Positions 52,336 through 61,854 of a DNA stretch of 64,000 bases are shown here, piece by piece. This stretch comes from Tabrizicola fusiformis. Its GTDB lineage: Bacteria; Pseudomonadota; Alphaproteobacteria; Rhodobacterales; Rhodobacteraceae. The translations under genes were made by a program, and so were the position numbers. Within the stretch, counting starts at the first letter, position 1. Every line of letters begins with the position of its first letter. The notes below the pieces were generated by a model, which had not been told where the DNA came from, did no database searches, and saw only the letters and a list, made by a program, of their open reading frames with translations. The stretch covers positions 124,001 to 188,000 of the forward strand of contig NZ_JABUHN010000007.1 in NCBI RefSeq assembly GCF_013328815.1. Direction: 5' to 3'.

Positions 52336-52612
52336 TCCCCTGCGCCGTGAGGTCGAGCAGGCGCTGACCCGGATCATCGACCCCGAAACGGGGCGCGATC
52401 TGGTCGCCATGGGGCTGATCTACGGGATCGAGGTGGCGGGGGACCGGGTGCAGGTCACCATGACCACCACCACCCGGGGCTGCCCCCTGACCGCGATGCT
52501 GAAACATGGGGTCGAGGCGGCGGTGGCCGCCCTGCCCGGCGTGGCGCAGGCCGAGGTCACGCTGACATGGGAACCGCCATGGACGCCTGCCCGCATGGCG
52601 CCGCCGGGCTGA
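52328..52612 (+). CDS. DUF59/MIP18-type iron-sulfur assembly factor
   Basis: A 94-residue protein with IIDPETGRDLVAMGLIYGIEV and TTTTRGCPLTAML, the core of the DUF59 (MIP18/PaaD-N/SufT) family; the Cys in GCP is the conserved one. Such proteins help deliver or repair Fe-S clusters. It overlaps the DUF2249 gene by 8 bp and is convergent with nnrS. A role in repairing NO-damaged clusters is plausible from context only. Confidence 0.85.
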   Translation: MTDPLRREVEQALTRIIDPETGRDLVAMGLIYGIEVAGDRVQVTMTTTTRGCPLTAMLKHGVEAAVAALPGVAQAEVTLTWEPPWTPARMAPPG

Positions 52613-52618
52613 GGGGCC

Positions 52619-53827
52619 CTACCCCTCGCCATGCGGCTTGCGGCGCTGGCGGGCCAGCATCGGCGCATGTTCGGCCACGAATATACCAAAGGCCGCAATC
52701 CACAGCCCCCCGGCCGCCTCCATCAGACCCATGCCGCCCGTCAGATCGGCCAGTGGCCGCGCGATGGCCGCCGCGAAAAGGCACAGATAGGACAGCGTGG
52801 TCCAGCCCGAGGCGGTCAGTGCCCGCCCGGTATGGCCGCGCGTCGCCCGCGTCATCACCGCCAGCATCATCGGCGCGATGACCCCGACCGTCAGCACATG
52901 CAGCGCCGAGGCGGGCAGGATTGCCCCGGCCTGGGCCGCTGCGATGGCAAGAAAGCCCAGCGGCACAAAGGCATAGGCAATATGCAGCACCAACAAAAGC
53001 GGCTCGGCCCGGCAGGCCAGCCCGCGCCAGCGCGCCAGCCGTGCCACGTTCAGTGCTGCCGCGACAAGGGCCGCAGGCAGCAGCAGCCCCGACTCCGGCG
53101 CCAGTGCCCAAAGGCCCAGAACCGCCGCGCTGACGCCGATCACTCCCATGTCAAAGCGCCGGTAAGGCACCGGCAGCGCCTGCACACCGCGCTGGGCCAA
53201 CCAGTTGCGGGTAAAGCTGGGAATGATCCGCCCGCCGATGATCAGGATCAGCGCGACATAACCCGCAACCGCCCCGCGCAGCCAGAGGGCCGGATCACCG
53301 CCCCAGAATACGGCGACATGAAACCCCAGATTGCCCAGCGTCACGGCGCCAACCGCAGCCAGCACCTTGAGGTCGTTCCACTTCTTTCCGGCGACGATCT
53401 CACGCGTGGCGATGATCCAGAGCGCTGGCAGAAATGCGGCATCCACCAGTGCAGCGGCGCCCATGCCCCAGAGCGCCGCCCCCGCCATGGCCAGCCGCCC
53501 GGCCGCCCAAAGGCCGGCAAGCCCGATCAATGGCCCGCCAGAGACCGGCAGGCTGCCCGTCCAGTTGGGAATCGCGGTCAGCAGGAACCCCGCCAGCACG
53601 GCGGGGGCGAACCCGAAAACCATCTCATGCGCGTGCCAGAGGGGCGCGCCATATCCGCCGCCCAGCGGCAGGCCGTGGATCAGCGCCGCGATCCACAGCG
53701 CCATGGCTGCCACGGCCCAGACCGCGCCCCCCAGAAAGAACGGTCGGAACCCGTAGGACCACAGCGCCATCCCATCCTGTTTCAACCCCCGCGGCACCCG
53801 CCGCCGTTTTGCCTCGACCATGTTCAT
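52619..53827 (-). CDS. nnrS: NnrS family heme-copper protein
   Basis: NnrS is an inner-membrane heme and copper protein that protects against NO-derived stress. The 402-residue protein has about twelve helices and starts [18 protein letters not shown], followed by [30 protein letters not shown], with His residues likely binding heme. AGGAGA precedes the ATG at 53827. A perfect NNR box lies 59 bp upstream, and nirK diverges on the other side. Confidence 0.93.
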   Translation of the reverse strand: MNMVEAKRRRVPRGLKQDGMALWSYGFRPFFLGGAVWAVAAMALWIAALIHGLPLGGGYGAPLWHAHEMVFGFAPAVLAGFLLTAIPNWTGSLPVSGGPLIGLAGLWAAGRLAMAGAALWGMGAAALVDAAFLPALWIIATREIVAGKKWNDLKVLAAVGAVTLGNLGFHVAVFWGGDPALWLRGAVAGYVALILIIGGRIIPSFTRNWLAQRGVQALPVPYRRFDMGVIGVSAAVLGLWALAPESGLLLPAALVAAALNVARLARWRGLACRAEPLLLVLHIAYAFVPLGFLAIAAAQAGAILPASALHVLTVGVIAPMMLAVMTRATRGHTGRALTASGWTTLSYLCLFAAAIARPLADLTGGMGLMEAAGGLWIAAFGIFVAEHAPMLARQRRKPHGEG

Positions 53828-53879
53828 CGCGGTCTCCTGTGTTGTCAGACCGGGAATAGGCCGGGAAACGCTCTGCTCT

Positions 53880-53893
53880 TTGCGCGGGCGCAA
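53880..53893. promoter_or_regulatory. NNR box 1 in the nnrS/nirK gap
   Basis: Perfect TTGCG-CGGG-CGCAA. Its centre is 59 bp from the nnrS start, so it probably serves nnrS. NnrR, a Crp/FNR-type NO-responsive activator, binds TTGCG-N4-CGCAA in Rhodobacter relatives. Confidence 0.8.
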
Positions 53894-53920
53894 GCAACGG
53901 CGCGATTCAGGCCGCGAAGG

Positions 53921-53934
53921 TTGTGCTGGCGCAA
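53921..53934. promoter_or_regulatory. NNR box 2, upstream of nirK
   Basis: TTGTG-CTGG-CGCAA, one mismatch from the NnrR consensus. Its centre is 81 bp before the nirK ATG, matching the 80-bp distance of the pseudoazurin site. Confidence 0.75.
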
Positions 53935-54008
53935 CGAGAGCGGCAGCTGAAACCACTAATCCGGTGGCAGCCCGGCGGAACGCGCCGGAATGCCGAAAGG
54001 ACGGAAAG

Positions 54009-55130
54009 ATGAGCGAATTTCAGATGACCCGCCGCACAATCCTGGCAGGGGCAGCCCTTGCCGGGGCCATCGCCCAGGTGCGCAGCACCGCTGCCCAGGC
54101 GCAAGAGGTTCTGACTCCGGTTGCCAGCAGCGCCGATGGTCTGCCGCGCCGCAAGGTGCAACTGGTCGATCCGCCCTTCGTGCATGAACACGAGCAGGTC
54201 GCCACCTCGGGTCCGGCTGTGATCGAATTCGAGATGACGATCCACGAAAAGAAGATCGTCCTTGATGACGAAGGTACCGAGACCTTTGCCTTCACCTTCA
54301 ACGGCACGGTGCCCGGGCCCCTGATGGTGGTGCATGAAGGCGATTACGTCGAGCTGACGATGATCAACCACCCCGACAATGAATTGCTGCACAACATCGA
54401 CTTCCACAGCTCGACCGGGGCTTTGGGCGGTGGCGGGCTGACGCAGGTGAACCCGGGCGAAAAGGTGATCCTGCGCTGGAAGGCCACCAAGCAAGGTGTC
54501 TTCGTCTATCACTGCGCCCCGCCCGGCATGGTGCCGTGGCATGTCACCGCCGGGATGAACGGCGCCATCATGGTGCTGCCGCGTGACGGGCTGAAGGACC
54601 ATCAGGGCAACGCGCTGTCCTATGATCGCATCTATTATGTCGGCGAGCAGGATTTCTATGTGCCCCGCGACGAAACCGGCGCCTACAAGAAATATGAAAG
54701 CGTCGGCGAAAGCTATGACGATGCAATCAAGGCGATGCGGACGCTGACGCCCACCCATATCGTCTTCAACGGCAAGGTGGGGGCGCTGACCGGCGACAAT
54801 GCGATGACGGCGAAGGTCGGTGAAACCGTGCTGATCATCCACAGCCAAGCCAACCGCGACACGCGGCCCCACCTGATCGGCGGGCATGGCAACTATGTCT
54901 GGGCGACCGGCAAGTTCCGCAATCCGCCGGAACTGGATCAGGAAACCTGGTTCATCCCGGGCGGCACGGCGGGCGCGGCAATGTATACGTTCGAACAGCC
55001 GGGCATCTACGCCTATGTGAACCACAACCTGATCGAAGCATTCGAGCTTGGCGCCGCCGCCCATTTCAAGGTGGAAGGCGAGTGGAACGACGATCTGATG
55101 ACGCAGGTTCTGGCGCCGACCGCGATCTGA
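54009..55130 (+). CDS. nirK: Copper-containing nitrite reductase
   Basis: NirK reduces nitrite to NO in the periplasm. The 373-residue precursor starts with a Tat signal (TRRTILAGA at residues 7-15, cut near AQAQE). Type 1 copper ligands are His128, Cys169, His178 and Met183; type 2 ligands are His133, His168 and His339. Catalytic Asp131 and His288 are also present, so all known residues are intact. Electrons probably come from the pseudoazurin encoded at 56888. The start has AAAGGACGG upstream. Confidence 0.97.
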   Translation: MSEFQMTRRTILAGAALAGAIAQVRSTAAQAQEVLTPVASSADGLPRRKVQLVDPPFVHEHEQVATSGPAVIEFEMTIHEKKIVLDDEGTETFAFTFNGTVPGPLMVVHEGDYVELTMINHPDNELLHNIDFHSSTGALGGGGLTQVNPGEKVILRWKATKQGVFVYHCAPPGMVPWHVTAGMNGAIMVLPRDGLKDHQGNALSYDRIYYVGEQDFYVPRDETGAYKKYESVGESYDDAIKAMRTLTPTHIVFNGKVGALTGDNAMTAKVGETVLIIHSQANRDTRPHLIGGHGNYVWATGKFRNPPELDQETWFIPGGTAGAAMYTFEQPGIYAYVNHNLIEAFELGAAAHFKVEGEWNDDLMTQVLAPTAI

Positions 55131-55151
55131 GACGCGCTTTGCAAAAACGGG

Positions 55152-55170
55152 CCGCCCCTTTCGGGGGCGG
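55152..55170 (+). terminator. Hairpin between nirK and nirV
   Basis: CCGCCCC (55152-55158) pairs with GGGGCGG (55164-55170) around a short loop, followed by TTCC. It lacks a full T-run, so it is probably a partial terminator that favours nirK over nirV. Confidence 0.55.
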
Positions 55171-55192
55171 TTCCTGCCCGAAAGGAACGGAT

Positions 55193-56020
55193 ATGCGCGG
55201 CCTTTCCCTGCTTGCCTGCCTTTGGCTGTGCTGCCCCGCCCTGGCGATGGCGGATCAGGCGGCGCCTGTCCTGTTGCGGCTTGACCCTGTTCCCTTCACC
55301 CACCGGCTGGATGGCGAATGGCAACGCGACGGCCACCCGGTGGACCCGCCGCTGGCCGAGGTTCAGATTGCCACCCCGGTCGAGATCATGGCACTGCCGG
55401 TCAGCGTGGGCGACTACATGGCCTGTGTGCAGGCGCGGGCCTGCGTTCTGCCCGACGGACCAACCGACCGGGCCGATTTGCCGGTGACCGGCGTCAACTG
55501 GCTGGACGCCACGGCCTATGCCGACTGGATGTCACAGCAGACCGGCGACATCTGGCGCCTGCCGAGCGATGTGGAATGGGCGCAGGGTGCCGCCGAGCTT
55601 TATCGGGACGATGCCCTGAACATCGTTGACGACCCCGGCAATCCCGCTGTGCGCTGGCTTGCCGAATATGAGGCGGCGGCCGAGCGCAGCCGCGACCGCG
55701 ACCGCGAAATTCGCCCCGTGGGCAGCCTGAACGTCAGTGCCACCGGAATGCGCGACATTGGCGGCGCGGTCTGGGAATGGACATCGACCTGTTTGCGCCG
55801 CGTCGATGTGGACGGCGACGGCAAGATTCTGCGGCAGGACGAAACCTGCGGCATCTATATTGCCGAGGGCCGCCACCGTGCCGCCCTGACCCTGTTCGAG
55901 CGTAATCCCCGCACCGGGGGCTGTTCGGTCGGCACACCGCCCGACAATATGGGTTTCCGGCTGGTGCGCGAGCTGAACCCGGGGTTTCTGCACCGGATGT
56001 CGCGCTGGTTGGCCGGATGA
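55193..56020 (+). CDS. nirV: NirV-like formylglycine-generating-enzyme (SUMF1) domain protein
   Basis: A 275-residue exported protein with signal peptide (MRGLSLLACLWLCCPALAMA). The SUMF1/FGE-sulfatase domain is shown by VSVGDYMACVQARAC, VTGVNWLDATAYADWMSQQTGDIWRLPSDVEWA, DIGGAVWEWTSTC and the C-terminal GFRLVRE. NirV accompanies nirK in Rhodobacter relatives; its role is unknown. AAAGGAACGG precedes the ATG. It follows nirK in the same operon. Confidence 0.88.
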   Translation: MRGLSLLACLWLCCPALAMADQAAPVLLRLDPVPFTHRLDGEWQRDGHPVDPPLAEVQIATPVEIMALPVSVGDYMACVQARACVLPDGPTDRADLPVTGVNWLDATAYADWMSQQTGDIWRLPSDVEWAQGAAELYRDDALNIVDDPGNPAVRWLAEYEAAAERSRDRDREIRPVGSLNVSATGMRDIGGAVWEWTSTCLRRVDVDGDGKILRQDETCGIYIAEGRHRAALTLFERNPRTGGCSVGTPPDNMGFRLVRELNPGFLHRMSRWLAG

Positions 56021-56074
56021 GGCGGCCTTCCTGCTTTGCATTCCCCGCCGTTTGCGCCACCTTGCGGTGAGGCG

Positions 56075-56785
56075 ATGATGCGGGAGCAAGGCTTGGCAAT
56101 AGACCCCTTTCTGGTGCGAAACCTGCCGCTGTTCCAGCGTCTGAGCGAAGCCGAGCTGACGCGCCTGATGGCCCATGCCACCTCGCGCCGGGTGGCGCAG
56201 GGCGCCACGGTGTTCGAGCAGGGGGAAAAGGCCCATGCCTTTTATCTGCTGCTGCACGGGCGGCTGAAGGTCAGTCAGGTCACACCCGACGGGCAACAGG
56301 TCATGGTGCGGGTCGTGCATCCCGGCGACCTTTTCGGTTTTGCCCGGGCCCTGGCGCGGCCGGATTACCCGGGAACGGCGCGGGCGGCGGTGGATTGCGT
56401 GGTGATCGGCTGGCCGATGGCCGATTGGGACGCGGTGGTGGAAAGCAGCCCGCATCTGGCGATCAACGCCATGCAGACCATCGGCCAGCGTCTGGACGAG
56501 GCGCATACCCGCCTGCGCGAAATGTCCACGCAAGAGGTGGAGCGCCGGGTGGCCCATGCCGTGTTGCGTCTGGCTGCGAAGGCCGGGCGCCCCGAGGCGC
56601 AGGGCACGCGCATCGACTTTCCCATCACCCGGCAGGACATCGCCGAGATGACCGGCACCACACTGCACACCGTCTCACGGCTTTTGTCGGCATGGGAGGG
56701 GCTGGGTCTGGTCGAGGGCGGGCGGCAGAAGTTGACCATCTGCGATGCCGAAGGGCTGGCGCGGATCGCTGACCCGGAAATCTGA
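56075..56785 (+). CDS. nnrR: Crp/FNR-family regulator, NnrR/DNR type
   Basis: A 236-residue regulator with a cyclic-nucleotide-binding-like sensor domain (LFQRLSEAELTRLMAHATSRRVAQG) and a C-terminal helix-turn-helix, FPITRQDIAEMTGTTLHTVSRLLSAWEG at about 183-210. It lacks the Fe-S cysteines of FNR, as do NO sensors of the NnrR/DNR group. The start at 56075 has GTGAGG upstream; an ATG at 56036 is possible. The position between nirV and the NNR box of pseudoazurin supports the call. Confidence 0.88.
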   Translation: MMREQGLAIDPFLVRNLPLFQRLSEAELTRLMAHATSRRVAQGATVFEQGEKAHAFYLLLHGRLKVSQVTPDGQQVMVRVVHPGDLFGFARALARPDYPGTARAAVDCVVIGWPMADWDAVVESSPHLAINAMQTIGQRLDEAHTRLREMSTQEVERRVAHAVLRLAAKAGRPEAQGTRIDFPITRQDIAEMTGTTLHTVSRLLSAWEGLGLVEGGRQKLTICDAEGLARIADPEI

Positions 56786-56800
56786 CTTTCGCCCGCCTCT

Positions 56801-56814
56801 TTGCGCAGGCGCAA
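56801..56814. promoter_or_regulatory. NNR box 3, upstream of pseudoazurin
   Basis: Perfect TTGCG-CAGG-CGCAA with extra flanking symmetry. Its centre is 80 bp before the pseudoazurin ATG, the same geometry as nirK. Confidence 0.8.
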
Positions 56815-56887
56815 AGTCTTCGGGGGCTGGCGGCGCTATTCCGCTTGGCAACGGGCCATGTCGGCCCGCATCCGAAGGAGACGCAAG

Positions 56888-57325
56888 ATGAAACTGTCGC
56901 ACCTGTTCGCCGCCCCCGCCCTGATCCTTGCCCTTGCCAGTGCGGTGCAGGCCGCCGAGGTGGAAATCCACATGCTGAACAAGGGGGCCGATGGCGCGAT
57001 GGTGTTCGAGCCGGCCTTCGTCAAGGTGCAGCCCGGCGATACCGTGAAATTCGTGCCCACCGACAAGAGCCACAATGTGGAATCGATCAAGGACATGCTG
57101 CCGGAAGGGGCCGAGCCCTTCAAAGGCGAGATGAACGCCGAATATGTGCTGACCGTCACCGCGCCGGGCGTCTATGGCGTGAAATGCACCCCGCATTTCG
57201 CCATGGGTATGGTCGCGCTGATCCAGGTCGGCGATGCGCCGGCCAATCTTGACGCGGCCAAGGCGGTAAAGCTGCCCAAGAAGGCGCAAGAGCGGATGAA
57301 CAAGGGCTTTGATCAGGTCAACTAA
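56888..57325 (+). CDS. paz: Pseudoazurin, electron donor to NirK
   Basis: A 145-residue type 1 copper protein with a signal peptide ending near residue 22. Copper ligands are His62, Cys100, His103 and Met108, which become His40, Cys78, His81 and Met86 in the mature form, the standard pseudoazurin numbering. It donates electrons to nitrite reductase in the periplasm. It has its own NNR box and a terminator. Confidence 0.96.
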   Translation: MKLSHLFAAPALILALASAVQAAEVEIHMLNKGADGAMVFEPAFVKVQPGDTVKFVPTDKSHNVESIKDMLPEGAEPFKGEMNAEYVLTVTAPGVYGVKCTPHFAMGMVALIQVGDAPANLDAAKAVKLPKKAQERMNKGFDQVN

Positions 57326-57348
57326 GCCGCCCTGACCCGGTTCCCAGA

Positions 57349-57383
57349 CGCCCGTCGCACCCGCGGCGGGCGCTTTGGTTTTT
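57349..57383 (+). terminator. Terminator after pseudoazurin
   Basis: CGCCCGTCGC (57349-57358) pairs with GCGGCGGGCG (57363-57372), with one G-T pair and a 4-nt loop, followed by CTTTGGTTTTT. It also lies just beyond the end of the convergent hpaR. Confidence 0.8.
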
Positions 57384-57406
57384 GCACCCGCCGGGCAAGC
57401 AGCGCT

Positions 57407-57874
57407 TTAACGCCCGCTGTCTCCGCCCCGCAGGTCGAGCCGTTGCAGATCTTCCAGCAGGTCCAGCAAATCCTCCAGCCGGTCATGGCCGAAACCGGCC
57501 TCGATCCGGGCAAAGATCGCGGCGCTGTCGCCGGAATGCGACGCGACGAATTGCTGCCCCTCTTCCGTGATGGCCACCACCACCTTGCGCCGGTCGCCCT
57601 TGGGGGTGGTGCGGCGGATCAACCCCTCGTCCTCCATCGGGCGGACCATCCGCGTCAGGCTGGGCAGCAGAAGGCAGGCTTCATGCGCCAGCAGGGTCAG
57701 TTCCAGCGGCCCCTGTTCCTGCAAGACCCGCAGCACCCGCCATTTCTGCTCGGAAATGCCCGATTGGGCCAGCATTTCGCGGATGGGGCCCATTACCGCT
57801 TCGCGGGCACGAAGCAGGGCAATGGGCAAAGAGCGGCGGGTGCGGCGCAGGGGGGGCGTGTCGGTCATGGCCAT
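57407..57874 (-). CDS. hpaR: MarR-family regulator HpaR of homoprotocatechuate degradation
   Basis: A 155-residue MarR-type repressor. SLPIALLRAREAVMGPIREML and GISEQKWRVLRVLQEQGPLE are typical of HpaR. The winged helix is LTLLAHEACLLLPSLTRMVRPMEDEGLIRR with DRRKVVVAIT as the wing. It is divergent from hpaF with 108 bp between, which should contain its operators. It probably represses the meta-cleavage operon until substrate is present. Confidence 0.92.
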   Translation of the reverse strand: MAMTDTPPLRRTRRSLPIALLRAREAVMGPIREMLAQSGISEQKWRVLRVLQEQGPLELTLLAHEACLLLPSLTRMVRPMEDEGLIRRTTPKGDRRKVVVAITEEGQQFVASHSGDSAAIFARIEAGFGHDRLEDLLDLLEDLQRLDLRGGDSGR

Positions 57875-57932
57875 GGGTAACGCGGCTTGCGCGTTCTTCC
57901 AAGGGCCGGATTGGACGGGTCATCCCGAATCA

Positions 57933-57960
57933 TTGACAGATGCGCAGATTTACTTAACAA
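57933..57960 (+). promoter_or_regulatory. Candidate promoter of the hpa operon
   Basis: TTGACA at 57933-57938 and TAACAA at 57955-57960 are 16 bp apart, in an AT-rich stretch (GATTTACTTAACAAAG) that may also be an HpaR site. The hpaF start lies 22 bp further with GGGAGGAA as a ribosome binding site. Confidence 0.45.
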
Positions 57961-57982
57961 AGCAACTATTAGGGAGGAACGG

Positions 57983-58371
57983 ATGCCGCATATCCAGATC
58001 GACTATTCGCCCAATCTTGCGGCCCGGCTGGATATCGCCGGGCTGTGTCGGGTGCTGCGCGATGCGGCCGCCGAAACCGGCGTGCTGCCGCTGGCAGGGC
58101 TGCGGGTGCGGGCCACGGCCTGCGACCATGTGGTGATCGCCGACGGCAACCCCGACCATGCCTTTGCCGACATCTCGCTGCGGCTGCGCGCCGGGCGGCC
58201 TCAGGCGGCAAAGGAAGCGGCAACGGCCCATATCTTTGCCGCCGCCGAAGCTTATTGCGCCGGTGTTCTGGCCAGTTCCTCGTTCATGCTCTCGTTCGAG
58301 ATGCGCGACATCGACCCCGCGCTGTCGCCCAAAACCTCATCAGTCCGCCGCTATCTGACCGGAGACGACCA

Positions 58372-58375
<4 letters not shown>
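57983..58375 (+). CDS. hpaF: 5-carboxymethyl-2-hydroxymuconate isomerase
   Basis: HpaF isomerises 5-carboxymethyl-2-hydroxymuconate in homoprotocatechuate breakdown; it is a tautomerase-fold enzyme with catalytic Pro at residue 2 (MPHIQIDYSPNL). The 130-residue length and the SFMLSFEMRDIDP end are conserved. It overlaps hpaE by ATGA. GGGAGGAA precedes the ATG. Confidence 0.93.
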
Positions 58376-59877
<1,502 letters not shown>

Positions 59878-59931
59878 CGCGCCCGGCCCTCAGCACGCAG
59901 GAAACGCGCTGAACCCCTAGGGAGGAAGACC

Positions 59932-60783
59932 ATGGGAGAGATCGTTCTCGCCGCCAAATGCACGCATGTTCCGACGATGCTGATGTCGGAACAAGACGGC
60001 CCGGTGAAGGGCAAACGTCAGGCGGCGATTGACGGCCATGTCGAAATCGGCCGCCGCGCCAAAGAGCTGGGCGTGGATACCGTGATCATCTGCGACACCC
60101 ATTGGGTGATCAACGCGGGCTTTCACATCAACGCCAACAGCCATTTCGAAGGGCTGTTCACCTCGAACGAATTTCCGCAATTCATCCAGAACATGCCCTA
60201 TGCCTATGAGGGCAATCCGGCGCTTGGTGACGCCATCGCCGAGGCGGCGCGCGATCTGGGGGTCTATACGCTGGCCCATCACCTCGACAGCCTGGAAATG
60301 GAATATGGCACGCTGGTTCCGATGCGGTTCCTGAGCCGGGCGCATCAGATGAAGGTGGTGTCGGTCGCGGCATGGTGCACGGTGCATAGCCATGACGAAA
60401 GCCGGGTGATCGGTCAGGCGATCCGCCGCGCGGTCGAGGCCAGCGACTCGCGCGTGCTGCTGGTCGCCTCGGGGTCGCTGTCGCACAAGATCTGGCCGAA
60501 CAAGGATTATGCCGCCAACAACGGCACCTTCACGATTTCCAGCGAGTTCAACCGCCAGATGGACCTGCATGTGCTGGAGATGTGGAAGAACGGCGATCAT
60601 GCCACCTTCCTGAAGATGCTGCCGGAATATGCCCAGTTCTGCTGTGGCGAAGGCTCGATGCACGACACAGCCATGCTCTATGGCGCGCTGGGTTGGGACA
60701 GCTACACCGGCAAATGCGAAGTGGTGACCCCCTATTTCCCGTCGTCCGGCACCGGACAGACCAATGTCATCTTCCCCCTGTAA
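59932..60783 (+). CDS. hpaD: 3,4-dihydroxyphenylacetate 2,3-dioxygenase, LigB (class III) type
   Basis: A 283-residue extradiol dioxygenase of the LigB superfamily, opening the homoprotocatechuate ring to the semialdehyde. It begins MGEIVLAAKCTHVPTMLMSE, with His of CTHVP a probable iron ligand, then ICDTHWVINAGFH, LAHHLDSLEMEYGTLVPMRF and VASGSLSHKIW. Length and motifs fit the E. coli HpaD group. AGGGAGGAA precedes the start. A second, unrelated enzyme for the same step is encoded 9 bp downstream. Confidence 0.92.
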   Translation: MGEIVLAAKCTHVPTMLMSEQDGPVKGKRQAAIDGHVEIGRRAKELGVDTVIICDTHWVINAGFHINANSHFEGLFTSNEFPQFIQNMPYAYEGNPALGDAIAEAARDLGVYTLAHHLDSLEMEYGTLVPMRFLSRAHQMKVVSVAAWCTVHSHDESRVIGQAIRRAVEASDSRVLLVASGSLSHKIWPNKDYAANNGTFTISSEFNRQMDLHVLEMWKNGDHATFLKMLPEYAQFCCGEGSMHDTAMLYGALGWDSYTGKCEVVTPYFPSSGTGQTNVIFPL

Positions 60784-60792
60784 GGACGCCAG

Positions 60793-61773
60793 ATGCCCAT
60801 TCCCGCCGCCAACCTCTATCCGCCCTTCAACATCGTCCGCCTGAGCCATGTCGAGCTGGGTGTCACCGATCTGGCGTGGAGCCGCGCCTATTATGTGGAC
60901 ATGCTGGGCCTTCAGGTCAGCCATGAAGATGCCGGTCACATCTATCTGCGCGCTCTGGAGGAGCGGGGGCATCATTGCATGATCCTGAAAAAAGCCGAGG
61001 CGGGCCATGTCGGCGTGCTGGGCTTCAAGGTCTGGGACGAAAATGATCTGGACCGGGCCGAGGCGTGGTTCCGCGCCAAGGGCCTGCCCACCGGCTGGAT
61101 CGAGCGGCCCTTCATGGGCCGGGTGCTGCGGACCCGCGATCCTTGGGGCGTGCCGCTGGAGTTCTATGCCAAGATGGACCGGCTGCCGCCGATCCATCAG
61201 CAGTATAAACTCTATCGTGGGGTCAAGCCGCTGCGCATCGACCATTTCAACCTGTTTGCAAGTGATGTGGACGCCAGCGTTGCCTTCTATGGCGAGATGG
61301 GCTTTCGCGTGACGGAATACACCGCCGATGAGGAAACCGGCCGCACCTGGGCGGCGTGGATGCATCGCAAGGGCGGTGTGCATGACGTGGCCTTTACCAA
61401 CGGCACCGGCCCGCGCCTGCACCACACCGCCTTCTGGGTGCCCACGCCCCTGAATATCATCGACCTGCTCGACCTGATGTCCACCTCGGGCTATCTGCCG
61501 AACATCGAGCGCGGGCCGGGGCGGCACGGCATTTCCAACGCCTTCTTCCTTTACATCCGCGACAGGGATGGCCACCGGACCGAGATCTATTGCTCGGACT
61601 ACCAGACGGTTGACCCCGATCTGGAGCCGATCCGCTGGAGCCTGAAAGACCCGCAACGCCAGACGCTCTGGGGGGCGCCCGCGCCAAGATCATGGTTCGA
61701 ACTCGGCTCGGAATTTGATGGCGCCGCGCTGCGCGAGAGCGACCTGAAGGCGACGCCCATCGTGGCGCCATAA
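60793..61773 (+). CDS. Homoprotocatechuate 2,3-dioxygenase, vicinal-oxygen-chelate (class I) type
   Basis: A 326-residue protein with two tandem VOC/glyoxalase-fold domains. The Fe/Mn ligands, by comparison with the Brevibacterium/Arthrobacter enzymes, are His151 (LRIDHFN), His211 (PRLHHTAF) and Glu264 (HRTEIY); acid His197 is in GGVHDVAF. AAWMHRKG and RGPGRHGISNAFFLYI are near identical to that group. It would catalyse the same ring opening as HpaD. It may differ in metal, oxygen affinity or substrate. Confidence 0.9.
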   Translation: MPIPAANLYPPFNIVRLSHVELGVTDLAWSRAYYVDMLGLQVSHEDAGHIYLRALEERGHHCMILKKAEAGHVGVLGFKVWDENDLDRAEAWFRAKGLPTGWIERPFMGRVLRTRDPWGVPLEFYAKMDRLPPIHQQYKLYRGVKPLRIDHFNLFASDVDASVAFYGEMGFRVTEYTADEETGRTWAAWMHRKGGVHDVAFTNGTGPRLHHTAFWVPTPLNIIDLLDLMSTSGYLPNIERGPGRHGISNAFFLYIRDRDGHRTEIYCSDYQTVDPDLEPIRWSLKDPQRQTLWGAPAPRSWFELGSEFDGAALRESDLKATPIVAP

Positions 61774-61822
61774 GAAGGGGGGCCGTCTGCCCCCCTCTGG
61801 CCTGCGGCCATTCACCCCCCGA

Positions 61823-61843
61823 GGATATTTTCGCCAAGATGAA
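61823..61843 (+). repeat. Diverged copy 3 of the GGAGTATTT element
   Basis: GGATATTTTCGCCAAGATGAA, after a C/G-rich lead-in, resembles the repeats at 12730 and 42115 and the GGAGTATTTxxxCAAGATGAA form that I recall from other Rhodobacterales. It lies within the hpa operon, between the second dioxygenase and hpaG. Confidence 0.4.
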
Positions 61844-61854
61844 GGACACGGCCC

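Noticed and set aside
56051-56070. TTGCGCCACCTTGCG before nnrR as an NNR box
   Set aside because: The two TTGCG units are in direct, not inverted, orientation, so it does not fit the dyad of the NnrR site.
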